A DNA stretch of 64,000 nucleotides from Streptomyces sp. HUAS 15-9. Lineage in GTDB: Bacteria > Actinomycetota > Actinomycetes > Streptomycetales > Streptomycetaceae. Positions 12,446 through 20,914 of the stretch are shown piece by piece; positions within the stretch are counted from its first letter, which is position 1, and every line of letters begins with the position of its first letter. The stretch is from positions 1,798,001 to 1,862,000 of the forward strand of contig NZ_CP106798.1 of the NCBI RefSeq assembly GCF_025642155.1, read 5' to 3'. The notes under the pieces are model-generated. The model was not told where the DNA came from and ran no database searches. It saw only the letters and a list, made by a program, of their open reading frames with translations. Position numbers and translations under genes: made by a program.

Positions 12446-13984
12446 GTGACCGACGCCCACACGGCCGGCCCCTTCATCGCGGCCATCGACCAGGGCACGA
12501 CCTCCAGCCGCTGCATCGTCTTCGACCGGGACGGCCGCATCGTCTCCGTCGACCAGAAGGAGCACGAGCAGATCTTCCCGAAGCCGGGCTGGGTCGAGCA
12601 CAACGCCAATGAGATCTGGACCAACGTCCAGGAAGTCGTCGCCGGAGCCATCCAGAAGGCCGGCATCACCCGTGACGACATCAAGGCCATCGGCATCACC
12701 AACCAGCGCGAGACCACCGTGCTGTGGGACAAGAACACCGGTGAGCCCGTCCACAACGCCCTCGTCTGGCAGGACACCCGCACCGACGGGCTCTGCCGGG
12801 AGCTGGGCCGCAACGTCGGCCAGGACCGCTTCCGCCGCGAGACCGGCCTCCCGCTGGCCTCGTACTTCTCCGGGCCCAAGGCCCGCTGGCTGCTCGACAA
12901 CGTCGAGGGTCTGAAGGAGCGCGCCGAGGCGGGGGACATCCTCTTCGGCACCATGGACACCTGGGTCATCTGGAACCTGACCGGCGGTGTCAACGGCGGC
13001 CACCACGTCACCGACGTGACCAACGCCTCCCGCACCATGCTGATGAACCTGCACACCATGCAGTGGGACGAGAAGATCGCCGAGTCGATCGGCGTGCCGC
13101 TGCAGATCCTGCCCGAGATCCGCTCCTCCGCGGAGGTCTACGGCGAGGTCACCGGCGGCAAGCTGGGCGACCTGATCGGTGGCATCCCGGTCGCCTCGGC
13201 GCTCGGCGACCAGCAGGCGGCCCTGTTCGGCCAGACCTGCTTCTCCGAGGGCGAGACCAAGTCCACCTACGGCACCGGCACCTTCATGGTGATGAACACC
13301 GGTGACAAGATCATCAACTCCTACGCGGGCCTGCTGACCACGGTCGGCTACAAGATCGGCGACCAGCCGACCGTGTACGCGCTGGAGGGCTCGATCGCCG
13401 TCACCGGCTCGCTGGTGCAGTGGATGCGCGACCAGATGGGCCTGATCTCCACCGCTGCCGAGATCGAGACGCTCGCGCTCTCGGTCGAGGACAACGGCGG
13501 CGCCTACTTCGTACCGGCCTTCTCCGGCCTGTTCGCCCCGCACTGGCGCTCCGACGCCCGCGGTGTGATCGCCGGCCTGACCCGGTACGTCACCAAGGCG
13601 CACCTCGCCCGCGCGGTCCTGGAGGCCACCGCCTGGCAGACCCGCGAGATCGCCGACGCCATGGTCAAGGACTCCGGCGACGAGCTGGTGGCCCTCAAGG
13701 TCGACGGCGGTATGACGTCCAACAACCTGCTGATGCAGACCCTCTCCGACGTCCTGGACGCACCCGTGGTGCGCCCGATGGTCGCCGAGACGACCTGCCT
13801 CGGCGCCGCCTACGCCGCCGGCCTCGCCGTCGGCTTCTGGTCCAGCACCGACGAGCTGCGCGCCAACTGGCGCCGGGCCGCCGAATGGACCCCCAACATG
13901 GACGCGGAGACCCGCGACCGTGAGTACAAGAACTGGCTCAAGGCCGTCGAGCGGACCATGGGCTGGATCGAGGACGAGGACTGA
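12446..13984 (+). CDS. glpK: Glycerol kinase
   Basis: A protein of 512 residues, the normal length. It phosphorylates glycerol to glycerol-3-phosphate with ATP. FGGY-kinase hallmarks: [14 protein letters not shown] at the N-terminal phosphate-binding loop, [11 protein letters not shown], the adenosine motif [14 protein letters not shown], and the catalytic Asp in [14 protein letters not shown] 12446 follows AGGAG. It lies 89 bp after glpF and 47 bp before glpD, all in one direction, so the three genes are probably co-transcribed. Confidence 0.97.
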   Translation: MTDAHTAGPFIAAIDQGTTSSRCIVFDRDGRIVSVDQKEHEQIFPKPGWVEHNANEIWTNVQEVVAGAIQKAGITRDDIKAIGITNQRETTVLWDKNTGEPVHNALVWQDTRTDGLCRELGRNVGQDRFRRETGLPLASYFSGPKARWLLDNVEGLKERAEAGDILFGTMDTWVIWNLTGGVNGGHHVTDVTNASRTMLMNLHTMQWDEKIAESIGVPLQILPEIRSSAEVYGEVTGGKLGDLIGGIPVASALGDQQAALFGQTCFSEGETKSTYGTGTFMVMNTGDKIINSYAGLLTTVGYKIGDQPTVYALEGSIAVTGSLVQWMRDQMGLISTAAEIETLALSVEDNGGAYFVPAFSGLFAPHWRSDARGVIAGLTRYVTKAHLARAVLEATAWQTREIADAMVKDSGDELVALKVDGGMTSNNLLMQTLSDVLDAPVVRPMVAETTCLGAAYAAGLAVGFWSSTDELRANWRRAAEWTPNMDAETRDREYKNWLKAVERTMGWIEDED

Positions 13985-14031
13985 GCGGCCCGGACCGCCC
14001 AGCCAACTCTGACTAGGAGTAAGAACCCGAC

Positions 14032-15648
14032 ATGACCAGTCAGTCCACCCTGCAGTCCGTGCCTGCCCTCGGGACGCACCCGGCCTCCGGCTCCCACCCG
14101 AGCCGCGCCGAAACCAGGGAGCAACTCTCCAAGGCGTCGTACGACCTTCTCGTGATCGGCGGCGGCATCCTGGGCATCTCCACCGCCTGGCACGCCGCGC
14201 AGTCCGGACTCAGGGTGGCTCTGGTCGACGCCGGCGACTTCGCCGGCGCCACCTCCTCCGCCTCCTCCAAGCTCCTCCACGGCGGTCTGCGCTACCTGCA
14301 GACCGGCGCGGTGAAGCTGGTGGCGGAGAACCACTTCGAGCGCCGTGCGGTCTCCCGCCAGGTGGCCCCCCACCTGGCGAACCCGCTCACCTTCTACCTC
14401 CCCGTGTACAAGGGCGGGCCGCACGGCGCCGCGAAGCTCGGAGCGGGCGTCTTCGCCTACTCCGCGCTCTCCGCCTTCGGTGACGGTGTCGGTCACCTGC
14501 TCAGCCCCGCGAAGGCCGCGCAGGACGTACCGGAGCTGCGCACCGAGAACCTCAAGGCCGTCGCCGTCTACGGCGACGACCAGATGAACGACTCGCGCAT
14601 GGCGCTGATGACGGTCCGCGCGACCGTCGAGGCGGGCGGGGTCGTCCTGAACCACGCCGAGGTCACCGGCCTGCGCTTCACCCAGGGCCGGGTCACCGGC
14701 GCCGACCTCAGGGACCGGGTCTCCGGCGAGGAGTTCGGCGTCAACGCCCGCCTGGTACTGAACGCGACCGGCCCCTGGGTCGACCACCTGCGCCGTATGG
14801 AGGACCCGAATGCCGCGCCGTCCATCCGCCTCTCGAAGGGCGCGCATCTGGTCCTGAAGCGGACCTCGCCGTGGAAGGCCGCGCTCGCGACCCCCATCGA
14901 CAAGTACCGCATCACCTTCGCGCTCCCCTGGGAGGACATGCTCCTGCTCGGCACGACCGACGAGGAGTTCGAGGGCGACCCGGCGGACGTCGCGGTCAAC
15001 GAGAAGGACATAGCCCAGATACTCGACGAGGCCGCCTTCTCCGTCCGCGACCAGCAGCTCGACCGGTCCCTCATGACCTACGCCTTCGCGGGCCTGCGCG
15101 TGCTGCCGGGCGGCCCCGGCGACACCGCCAAGGCCAAGCGCGAGACCGTGGTGACCGAGGGCAAGGGCGGCATGCTGTCCGTCGCGGGCGGCAAGTGGAC
15201 CACCTTCCGGCACATCGGCCGCACGGTGATGCAGAAGCTCGAAGCGCTGCCGGGTCACCCGCTGGGCGAGGACTTCGAGCCGATCTCCTCGCTGCCGAAG
15301 AAGCTGCCGCTGCCCGGTGTCGCCAACCCGCGTGCCGTCGCCCACCGCCTCCTGGTGGACAACCCGGCGCCCGGCCCGCGCATGGCCGCCGACACCGCCA
15401 AGCACCTGGCCACGCACTACGGTTCGCTGGCCTTCGACATCGCCCGCCTGGCCAACGAGAATCCGGAGCTGGGCGAGCGCGTCCACCCGGACGCGCCGGA
15501 GATCTGGGCGCAGGTCGTCTACGCCCGTGACAACGAGTGGGCCGAGACGCCGGACGACGTGCTGCGCCGCCGTACGACGCTGACGATCCGCGGCCTGGCC
15601 ACGGACGAGGTCCGCGCCAAGGTCCAGGACCTGCTCGACAAGAAGTAG
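14032..15648 (+). CDS. glpD: Glycerol-3-phosphate dehydrogenase, FAD-dependent
   Basis: A protein of 538 residues. It oxidises glycerol-3-phosphate to dihydroxyacetone phosphate at the membrane and passes electrons to quinone. The FAD-binding Rossmann motif is LLVIGGGILGISTAWHAA (about 40-57), followed by the family signature SSKLLHGGLRYL; a C-terminal GlpD helical domain ends the protein. AGGAG lies 11 nt before ATG 14032. It completes the pathway begun by GlpF and GlpK. Confidence 0.96.
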   Translation: MTSQSTLQSVPALGTHPASGSHPSRAETREQLSKASYDLLVIGGGILGISTAWHAAQSGLRVALVDAGDFAGATSSASSKLLHGGLRYLQTGAVKLVAENHFERRAVSRQVAPHLANPLTFYLPVYKGGPHGAAKLGAGVFAYSALSAFGDGVGHLLSPAKAAQDVPELRTENLKAVAVYGDDQMNDSRMALMTVRATVEAGGVVLNHAEVTGLRFTQGRVTGADLRDRVSGEEFGVNARLVLNATGPWVDHLRRMEDPNAAPSIRLSKGAHLVLKRTSPWKAALATPIDKYRITFALPWEDMLLLGTTDEEFEGDPADVAVNEKDIAQILDEAAFSVRDQQLDRSLMTYAFAGLRVLPGGPGDTAKAKRETVVTEGKGGMLSVAGGKWTTFRHIGRTVMQKLEALPGHPLGEDFEPISSLPKKLPLPGVANPRAVAHRLLVDNPAPGPRMAADTAKHLATHYGSLAFDIARLANENPELGERVHPDAPEIWAQVVYARDNEWAETPDDVLRRRTTLTIRGLATDEVRAKVQDLLDKK

Positions 15649-15725
15649 GCGCTCGGTGCCGGCCAACTCCCCCTGACCGGGTCGGCACCGTCGGACCGGC
15701 CCTCTCCGCACCGGGGCCGGGACAC

Positions 15726-15763
15726 GAGAGGGGCGGCTCCACGCCGATGGAGCCGCCCCTCTC
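15726..15763 (+). terminator. Strong terminator of the glycerol operon
   Basis: A perfect 16-bp stem (15726-15741 with 15748-15763), 6-nt loop, followed by TCTTT. It lies 77 bp after the glpD stop. Confidence 0.85.
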
Positions 15764-15808
15764 TCTTTGGCCGAGGGGGAGCCGTGCGGCGGCCCCATAA
15801 TGTGGCTG

Positions 15809-15823
15809 AGACATCGGATGTCT
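15809..15823. promoter_or_regulatory. Palindromic operator ahead of the FadR-like regulator
   Basis: AGACATCGGATGTCT is a perfect 15-bp palindrome. Including flanks (CTG/GAG) it extends to 21 bp with one mismatch. It lies 20 bp before the ATG, just after a -10-like CATAAT near 15795, so it should cover the transcription start. GntR-family regulators usually bind such a site to repress themselves. Confidence 0.65.
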
Positions 15824-15843
15824 GAGCGACTGGGAGGCCCGCC

Positions 15844-16515
15844 ATGGCAGTCACCGATGAGGCGATCGAGAAGATCAAGGACATGATCGTCTCCGGTGCG
15901 CTGCGCCCCGGCGACCGGCTGCCCAAGGAGAGTGAACTCGCCGCCGGGCTCGGGCTGTCGCGCAACTCCCTGCGGGAGGCCGTACGTGCCCTGTCGCTGA
16001 TCCGGATCCTGGACGTGCGGCAGGGCGACGGCACGTATGTCACCAGCCTGGACCCGCAGTTGCTGCTGGAGGCGATGAGCTTCGTCGTCGACTTCCACCG
16101 CGACGACACGGTGCTGGAGTTCCTCGCCGTGCGCCGCATCCTGGAGCCGGCCGCGACCGCGATGGCGGCCTCCCGAATCAGTGAGCGGCAACTGGACGCG
16201 CTCTCCGCCCAGTTGGACGCCCTCGGAGCGGCGCCCTCGGTGGAGGAGCTGGTCGCCTGCGACCTGGAGTTCCACCGGGGGATCGTGCAGAGCGCCGGCA
16301 ACTCGGTGCTGTGCTCGCTGCTCGACGGTCTGTCCGGGCCCACCACCCGGGCCCGGGTCTGGCGCGGGCTGACCCAGGAGGACGCGGTCGGGCGCACGCT
16401 GCGTGAGCACCGGGCGATCCTGGCCGCGCTGTGCGACCGGGACGCGGAGGCGGCGCGTTCCTGGGCGACCGTGCACATCGCGAGCGTCGAGCAGTGGCTG
16501 CGCAGCTCTCTGTGA
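15844..16515 (+). CDS. GntR-family regulator, FadR subfamily
   Basis: A protein of 223 residues. The N-terminal winged helix (about 1-65) contains IKDMIVSGALRPGDRLPKE, ELAAGLGLSRNSLREAVRAL and VRQGDGTYV. The all-helical FCD effector domain (about 85-215) has metal-ligand candidates in CDLEFHRGIV and LREHRAIL. FCD regulators often sense carboxylic acids. GGGAGG precedes ATG 15844. It probably regulates itself through the adjacent palindrome; other targets cannot be seen, and its link to the glycerol operon or parJ is only positional. Confidence 0.9.
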   Translation: MAVTDEAIEKIKDMIVSGALRPGDRLPKESELAAGLGLSRNSLREAVRALSLIRILDVRQGDGTYVTSLDPQLLLEAMSFVVDFHRDDTVLEFLAVRRILEPAATAMAASRISERQLDALSAQLDALGAAPSVEELVACDLEFHRGIVQSAGNSVLCSLLDGLSGPTTRARVWRGLTQEDAVGRTLREHRAILAALCDRDAEAARSWATVHIASVEQWLRSSL

Positions 16516-16704
16516 ACGTCCTGTGCGGAACGGGCGTGAATCCCCTGTGGAAAACCGGTGGGGCCACCGTTCGCCGCGGGGTGTTCGAGGGTGGCGAACG
16601 GGGCAGTGATCCGTTCACTCCCCCGTGCAAGGGGGCTGCGGGCGCCCCCGCCGGACGCCGTAAGGTTGGGACGTACGCGAGGGCACGTCGGAAGGAGGCG
16701 CTGG

Positions 16705-17688
16705 GTGATCGAGCTGGAGGGAGTTCCCGAGCTGATCGACCCAGTCATGGTGGCCGCGTTCGAGGGCTGGAACGATGCCGGCGACGCCGCCTCCACCGCG
16801 GTCGCGCATCTGGAGCGCGAGTGGAAGGGCGAGGTGTTCGCCGCGCTGGACGCCGAGGACTACTACGACTTCCAGGTGAACCGTCCCACGGTGTGGATGG
16901 ATGCGGGCGTCCGCAAGATCACCTGGCCGACGACAAGGTTGTCGGTGGTCCGGGTCGGCGGCGAGAAGCCGCGCGACCTGGTGCTGGTCCGCGGCATCGA
17001 ACCGTCCATGCGCTGGCGCTCGTTCTGCAACGAACTGCTCGGCTTCGCGCACGAGCTGGGTGTGGAGCTGGTGGTCGTCCTGGGCGCCCTGCTCGGTGAC
17101 ACCCCGCACACCCGTCCGGTCCCGGTCAGCGGGGTCACGTCCGACCCGGATCTGGCCCAGCGCATGGACCTGGAGGAGACCAAGTACGAGGGCCCCACGG
17201 GCATCGTCGGCGTCCTCCAGGAGGCGTGCACGCACGCGGGTGTCCCGGCGGTGTCGCTGTGGGCGGCCGTCCCGCACTATGTGTCGCAGCCGCCCAACCC
17301 GAAGGCGACGATGGCCCTGCTCAACCGGCTGGAGGACCTGCTCGACCTGCGTATTCCGCTGGGCGAGCTGCCCGAGGACGCGCGGGCCTGGCAGGTGGGC
17401 GTGGACCAGCTGGCCGCCGAGGACAGCGAGGTCGCCGAGTACGTCCAGACGCTGGAGGAGGCCCGCGACACCGCCGAGCTGCCGGAGGCGTCGGGCGAGG
17501 CGATCGCCCGCGAATTCGAGCGCTATCTGCGGCGCAGGGACGTCAGCCCGCCGGGCGGCCACGCCACGGCGGACGGCACCGACAGCACGTCGTACCTGCG
17601 GGACAACCCGGGAGGCCGCACCCGTCCCCCGAAGCCCCCGAAGCCCGACACCTCCGGGAACGAGGACGAGGACACCTCGGAGGACTGA
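16705..17688 (+). CDS. parJ: PAC2-family protein, ParJ-like
   Basis: A protein of 327 residues with a PAC2 (proteasome assembly chaperone 2-like) domain: MVAAFEGWNDAGDAAST, LVLVRGIEPSMRW, the GALLGDTPHTRPVPVSG loop and GVPAVSLWAAVPHY. The last ~50 residues are acidic and Pro-rich, likely disordered. In S. coelicolor the PAC2 protein ParJ (SCO1662, as I recall) binds ParA and affects chromosome segregation in sporulation; assignment here rests on family and synteny next to mshC. GTG 16705 is 6 nt after GAAGGAGG (16691-16698). Longer in-frame starts have no ribosome site. Confidence 0.85.
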   Translation: MIELEGVPELIDPVMVAAFEGWNDAGDAASTAVAHLEREWKGEVFAALDAEDYYDFQVNRPTVWMDAGVRKITWPTTRLSVVRVGGEKPRDLVLVRGIEPSMRWRSFCNELLGFAHELGVELVVVLGALLGDTPHTRPVPVSGVTSDPDLAQRMDLEETKYEGPTGIVGVLQEACTHAGVPAVSLWAAVPHYVSQPPNPKATMALLNRLEDLLDLRIPLGELPEDARAWQVGVDQLAAEDSEVAEYVQTLEEARDTAELPEASGEAIAREFERYLRRRDVSPPGGHATADGTDSTSYLRDNPGGRTRPPKPPKPDTSGNEDEDTSED

Positions 17689-17759
17689 GCAGGGGCGGTA
17701 CGGCACGCCATGCGCCGGCGCCGCGAACCGCGGGTCGGGCCTGTGGGCGGCGTGGAGCG

Positions 17760-17950
17760 AGCGTCCGGCGAGAACCAGGCGTCACCGTTGACGAGCCGCG
17801 CCGCGTCCCCCAGGTCGACGATCTTGACGATCCCGGTCCGCGGGTTACCCGGTACAGGCCACCAAGCCCGGCGGCCGAGACCGCCAGCGGTGGCGAGCCG
17901 GCCGGGGTGCGGGCGATGCCGTTGGTGTCGATGGCACCGGCGGTCCTCCG
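17760..17950 (-). pseudogene. Remnant of an SMP-30/gluconolactonase-like beta-propeller gene
   Basis: Read leftward, one frame gives AGAIDTNGIARTPAGSPPLA then GLGGLYRV; after a one-base shift the text continues as TGIVKIVDLGDAARLVNGDA. Together these resemble one blade of SMP-30-type secreted propellers (pattern NGIA..DG..LL..LYRV.P.TG....DLGGA.L.NGDG). The shift comes from one missing base near 17846: the related copy at 18163-18200 has GGGTTCACCCGG where this one has GGGTTACCCGG. No start, ribosome site or intact frame exists, so this is decay. Confidence 0.5.
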
Positions 17951-18069
17951 GCCCCGGTCACCGCCGAGCAGCCGGCGTACGACGCCCTCGGCACCGGGCA
18001 GCGCACCGCCCCGGCCCAGCGACATGTCTCGCCACCGCGTGCGTCCGCCACGCGGGCACCGAAGCCCTG
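17835..18069. repeat. First copy of a duplicated relic segment
   Basis: Two blocks here recur downstream. Block 1 is 17835-17870, repeated at 18163-18200. Block 2 is 17978-18069, repeated at 18200-18292. In this copy ~107 bp separate the blocks; in the second they abut, so the duplicate is internally deleted. The surrounding 17689-18583 (895 bp) holds no gene I can defend. Confidence 0.65.
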
Positions 18070-18162
18070 TCCGACGGTGAACAGCCGTCCGCGGCCGCCG
18101 GGTTGCCGCCGACGACGGGCATGCCGGGCGCGGTGGAGACGGCCCTGCCCTCGCCCGTGCGA

Positions 18163-18292
18163 GGTCCGCGGGTTCACCCGGTACAGGCCGCCGAGCCCGT
18201 ACGACGTCCTCCTCACCGGGCAGCGCACCGCCCCGGCCCAGCGACATGTCTCACTGCCACGCGCGTGCGTGCACGCGGGCACCGAAGCCCTG
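18163..18292. repeat. Second, internally deleted copy of the relic segment
   Basis: It matches 17835-17870 and 17978-18069 at roughly 85-90% identity and lacks the 107 bp between them. On the minus strand it preserves GLYRVNPRT in frame, the version from which the first copy lost one base. Confidence 0.65.
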
Positions 18293-18583
18293 CGCCGGAC
18301 GTCGGAGAGGCGGATGGTGCCGGGCCAGGCGGCCGCGTCGGCGCGTGATCCGACCGCTGCGTCACACGGGCTCCAGGTGCCACCGCATCCACAGAGGTTC
18401 GACGACGCCTCTGCGGCATCCGGCCCGATGGCGGCGTCAAATCTGTTTCCGGACGGATTGCACCGGTTACCCAATTCAACTTCTTTCCAAACCGAGTTGC
18501 CGAAACCCGTCTGGACGACTCGGCTCGGGAGTGCTTGGTTGTCTCTCCGTGGCGGCTCGCACGGACCGAAGGGAGCGGTACCG

Positions 18584-20296
18584 ATGACCGATCAGACAGT
18601 GCCGGCGCAGGGCCCGGGGACCTCCGGGCCGGGGCCCGACGGAGCGGGGTTCACCTATCGGGGAGCCGAGCAGGAACTGATCGTCGTCGCGCGTCCCGAG
18701 GCCAGGCTGCGTGCCGGGGCCGACGGGATCCGCTCGGCGGCGGGGGCCGACCTGTCGGCCCTGGCCATGTTCCTCGGCGACGAACAGCTGGCCCTGGAGC
18801 CGCTGTTCGGCAGTGAGGAGCGGGTACGGCAGTCCGGCGGTGAGGGCGTGCCCGACCTCACGCTGTTCTACCGGGTGCGCGGCGGCCAGAGCCGAGCGCA
18901 GGAGTTGCGGGCCCGGATGGCCGCGCTGCCGGGTGTCGACACGGCGTACGTCAAGCCGGGCGCCGTACCGGCCACCGTCTCGGACGACGACCGTCGGCTG
19001 AAGGAAGGCGCCCCGGTCACCCCTGACTTCAGCGGCCGTCAGGGGTATCTGCGGCCTGCGCCGGAGGGGGTCGACGCGCACTGGGCCTGGCAGCGGCCCG
19101 GTGGCGCCGGCCAGGGCGTGACGGTGATCGATGTCGAGGGAGCATGGCAGCTGGGGCACGAGGACCTGGCCGCCAAGCTGGCCGGAGTGGTCGTCGGCAC
19201 CCCGCTGACCGACCCGGCCTGGCGCAACCACGGCACCGCCGTGCTCGGGGTGCTCGGCGGCGACCGCACCGAATACGGCGTCACCGGGATCGTGCCGGAC
19301 GCGGTGACCGCGGCCGCGTCGTTCCAGGGCGACGGCACGGCCGCGGCGATCCACGCGGCCGCCGACCGGCTCGGCCCCGGTGACCTCCTGCTGGTCGAAC
19401 TGCACCGCCCGGGACCGCGGTTCGAGTACGCCGACCGCGACGACCAGCGCGGCTACATCCCGCTGGAGTGGTGGCCGGACGACTACGCGGCCGTACAGTA
19501 CGCCACCTCCCGGGGCGTCGTGGTCGTGGCGGCCGCCGGGAACGGCGGTGAGTCCCTCGACGACGCGGTGTACGAGCGGCGTCCCGACGGCTTCCCGTCC
19601 TGGTGGCGCAACCCCTTCAACTCGGCCAACCCGTCCTCCGGCGCCGTTCTGGTCGGCGCGGGTGCCCCGCCTCCCGGCACCCACGGTCGCGACCACGGGC
19701 CGGACCGCTCGCGGCTGGCCTTCTCCAACTACGGCGCCCGGGTGGACGCCCAGGGCTGGGGGCACGAGGTCACGACCACCGGTGGCTTCTGGGACCGGCC
19801 CGGCGACCTCCAGGGCGGGCCCGAGGAGATCGCCTGGTACACGGACACGTTCTCCGGGACCTCCTCGGCCACCCCGGTGGTGGCGGGCGCGCTGGCCGCG
19901 CTGCAGGGCATGCTCAGGGCGGCCGCCCAGCCCCCGATGTCCCCGGAGCGCGCCCGCGAGGTGCTGCGGGCCACCGGTTCCCCGCAGCAGGACGCGCCGG
20001 GCCGCCCCGCCTCCCAGCGGATCGGTGCCCGGCCCGACATCCGTACGGCGGTCACGCATCTGCTGCCGCAGGCGGTCGGCTCCGGCCTGGCGGAGCGGTA
20101 CTGGGACGAGCTGCTGCCGTACCCCCGTGAACTCCCGCCCAGGCTCCGGCTGTTCGTGGCCGGCTCCTGGCGGAACCTGAATCGTCCGTCCCCCGAGATC
20201 CGCCAGGCGGTGCACACCGCCTTCGCGGGGGGACGGCCCGATGTCCGCGTGTGGTTCGCGGACGACGAGATCGTCGGCCTGGTCGTGACGGGCTGA
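18584..20296 (+). CDS. S8 (subtilisin-type) serine peptidase, no signal peptide
   Basis: A protein of 570 residues. The catalytic triad is recognisable: Asp in VTVIDVEGAW (about 185), His in NHGTAVLGVLGG (about 213), oxyanion Asn in VVAAAGNGG, and Ser in FSGTSSATPVVAG (about 427). The first ~150 residues resemble a small beta-alpha pro-region (LTLFYRVRG, LPGVDTAYVKP). No signal peptide or membrane segment is seen, so it should be cytosolic, unlike most Streptomyces subtilases. The last ~50 residues look related to the C-terminus of the next gene. ATG 18584 follows GAAGGGAG; the longer frame upstream lies in the relic region. Confidence 0.88.
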   Translation: MTDQTVPAQGPGTSGPGPDGAGFTYRGAEQELIVVARPEARLRAGADGIRSAAGADLSALAMFLGDEQLALEPLFGSEERVRQSGGEGVPDLTLFYRVRGGQSRAQELRARMAALPGVDTAYVKPGAVPATVSDDDRRLKEGAPVTPDFSGRQGYLRPAPEGVDAHWAWQRPGGAGQGVTVIDVEGAWQLGHEDLAAKLAGVVVGTPLTDPAWRNHGTAVLGVLGGDRTEYGVTGIVPDAVTAAASFQGDGTAAAIHAAADRLGPGDLLLVELHRPGPRFEYADRDDQRGYIPLEWWPDDYAAVQYATSRGVVVVAAAGNGGESLDDAVYERRPDGFPSWWRNPFNSANPSSGAVLVGAGAPPPGTHGRDHGPDRSRLAFSNYGARVDAQGWGHEVTTTGGFWDRPGDLQGGPEEIAWYTDTFSGTSSATPVVAGALAALQGMLRAAAQPPMSPERAREVLRATGSPQQDAPGRPASQRIGARPDIRTAVTHLLPQAVGSGLAERYWDELLPYPRELPPRLRLFVAGSWRNLNRPSPEIRQAVHTAFAGGRPDVRVWFADDEIVGLVVTG

Positions 20297-20357
20297 CGTC
20301 CATCACCGAGCAAGAGTCCATCACGAGCACATGTCCATCAAGGGAAGGTGACACCTC

Positions 20358-20837
20358 ATGAGCACCACCCCGCAGATGAGCCCCATGGGACAGCAGTTCC
20401 CGACCACCTCGCCCCAGCAGCAGCCGTACGGCATGGGCACGTACGGGCTGGGCAGTTCGCTGGAGCAGCTCCAGCAGCTCGGGCAGCAGCAGCCGTACCA
20501 GCAGCTGATGCAGCAGCTCGGGCAGCCGCAGGTGCCCGGCGAGCAGCAGATGCAGCAGCAACTCCAGCAGGTGACGCAGGCCGCGATCCAGCAGGTCTCG
20601 GCGCAGGTGCTGCAGGCCGGCATCGCCAACGGCTTCATCGACATCGTGCAGCCGCTGCCCGGTCAGCCGCAGCAGATCTTCCTCCGCTTCCAGGACGGCT
20701 TCCGGGTCCTCAACAATCCGACCCAGCAGGCACACCGGGAGATCCAGGAGGCGTTCGCCCGCGGTCACCAGGTGATCGGCGTCTGGGACAGCACCTCACC
20801 GGCGATCCTGCGCAGTGTGCGGGTGCAGAAGCTCTGA
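20358..20837 (+). CDS. Gln-rich small protein, partner of the S8 peptidase
   Basis: A protein of 159 residues, not recognised. Residues about 5-85 are extremely rich in Gln with Pro, Gly and Tyr (LEQLQQLGQQQPYQQLMQQL), with amphipathic coiled-coil-like heptads around 60-90. The C-terminal 50 residues (QIFLRFQDGFRVLNNPTQQA to the end) form a compact segment that resembles the peptidase C-terminus (LRLFVAGSWRNLNRPSPEIR): both have LR, F, G, LN, P, AFA.G and VW at matching places. It starts 61 bp after the peptidase stop with GGAAGGTG before ATG, so one operon is likely. It may be substrate, inhibitor or targeting subunit of the peptidase; that is inference. Confidence 0.75.
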   Translation: MSTTPQMSPMGQQFPTTSPQQQPYGMGTYGLGSSLEQLQQLGQQQPYQQLMQQLGQPQVPGEQQMQQQLQQVTQAAIQQVSAQVLQAGIANGFIDIVQPLPGQPQQIFLRFQDGFRVLNNPTQQAHREIQEAFARGHQVIGVWDSTSPAILRSVRVQKL

Positions 20838-20871
20838 TCCGTGCGCGGCCGGCGCTGACCCACGCATAGAC

Positions 20872-20907
20872 GAAGGGGCGCTTCCTCGGTGGAGGAAGCG
20901 CCCCTTC
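20872..20907. terminator. Bidirectional terminator
   Basis: A perfect 16-bp stem (20872-20887 with 20892-20907) and 4-nt loop between the convergent Gln-rich gene (+) and mshC (-, stop at 20915). Confidence 0.85.
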
Positions 20908-20914
20908 CGGCTGG

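Noticed and set aside
17543..18474. Minus-strand open frames of 209-234 codons over the relic
   Set aside because: They switch frame within the recognisable LYRV/NGIA region, overlap parJ, and contain the duplicated blocks; a decayed gene explains them better.
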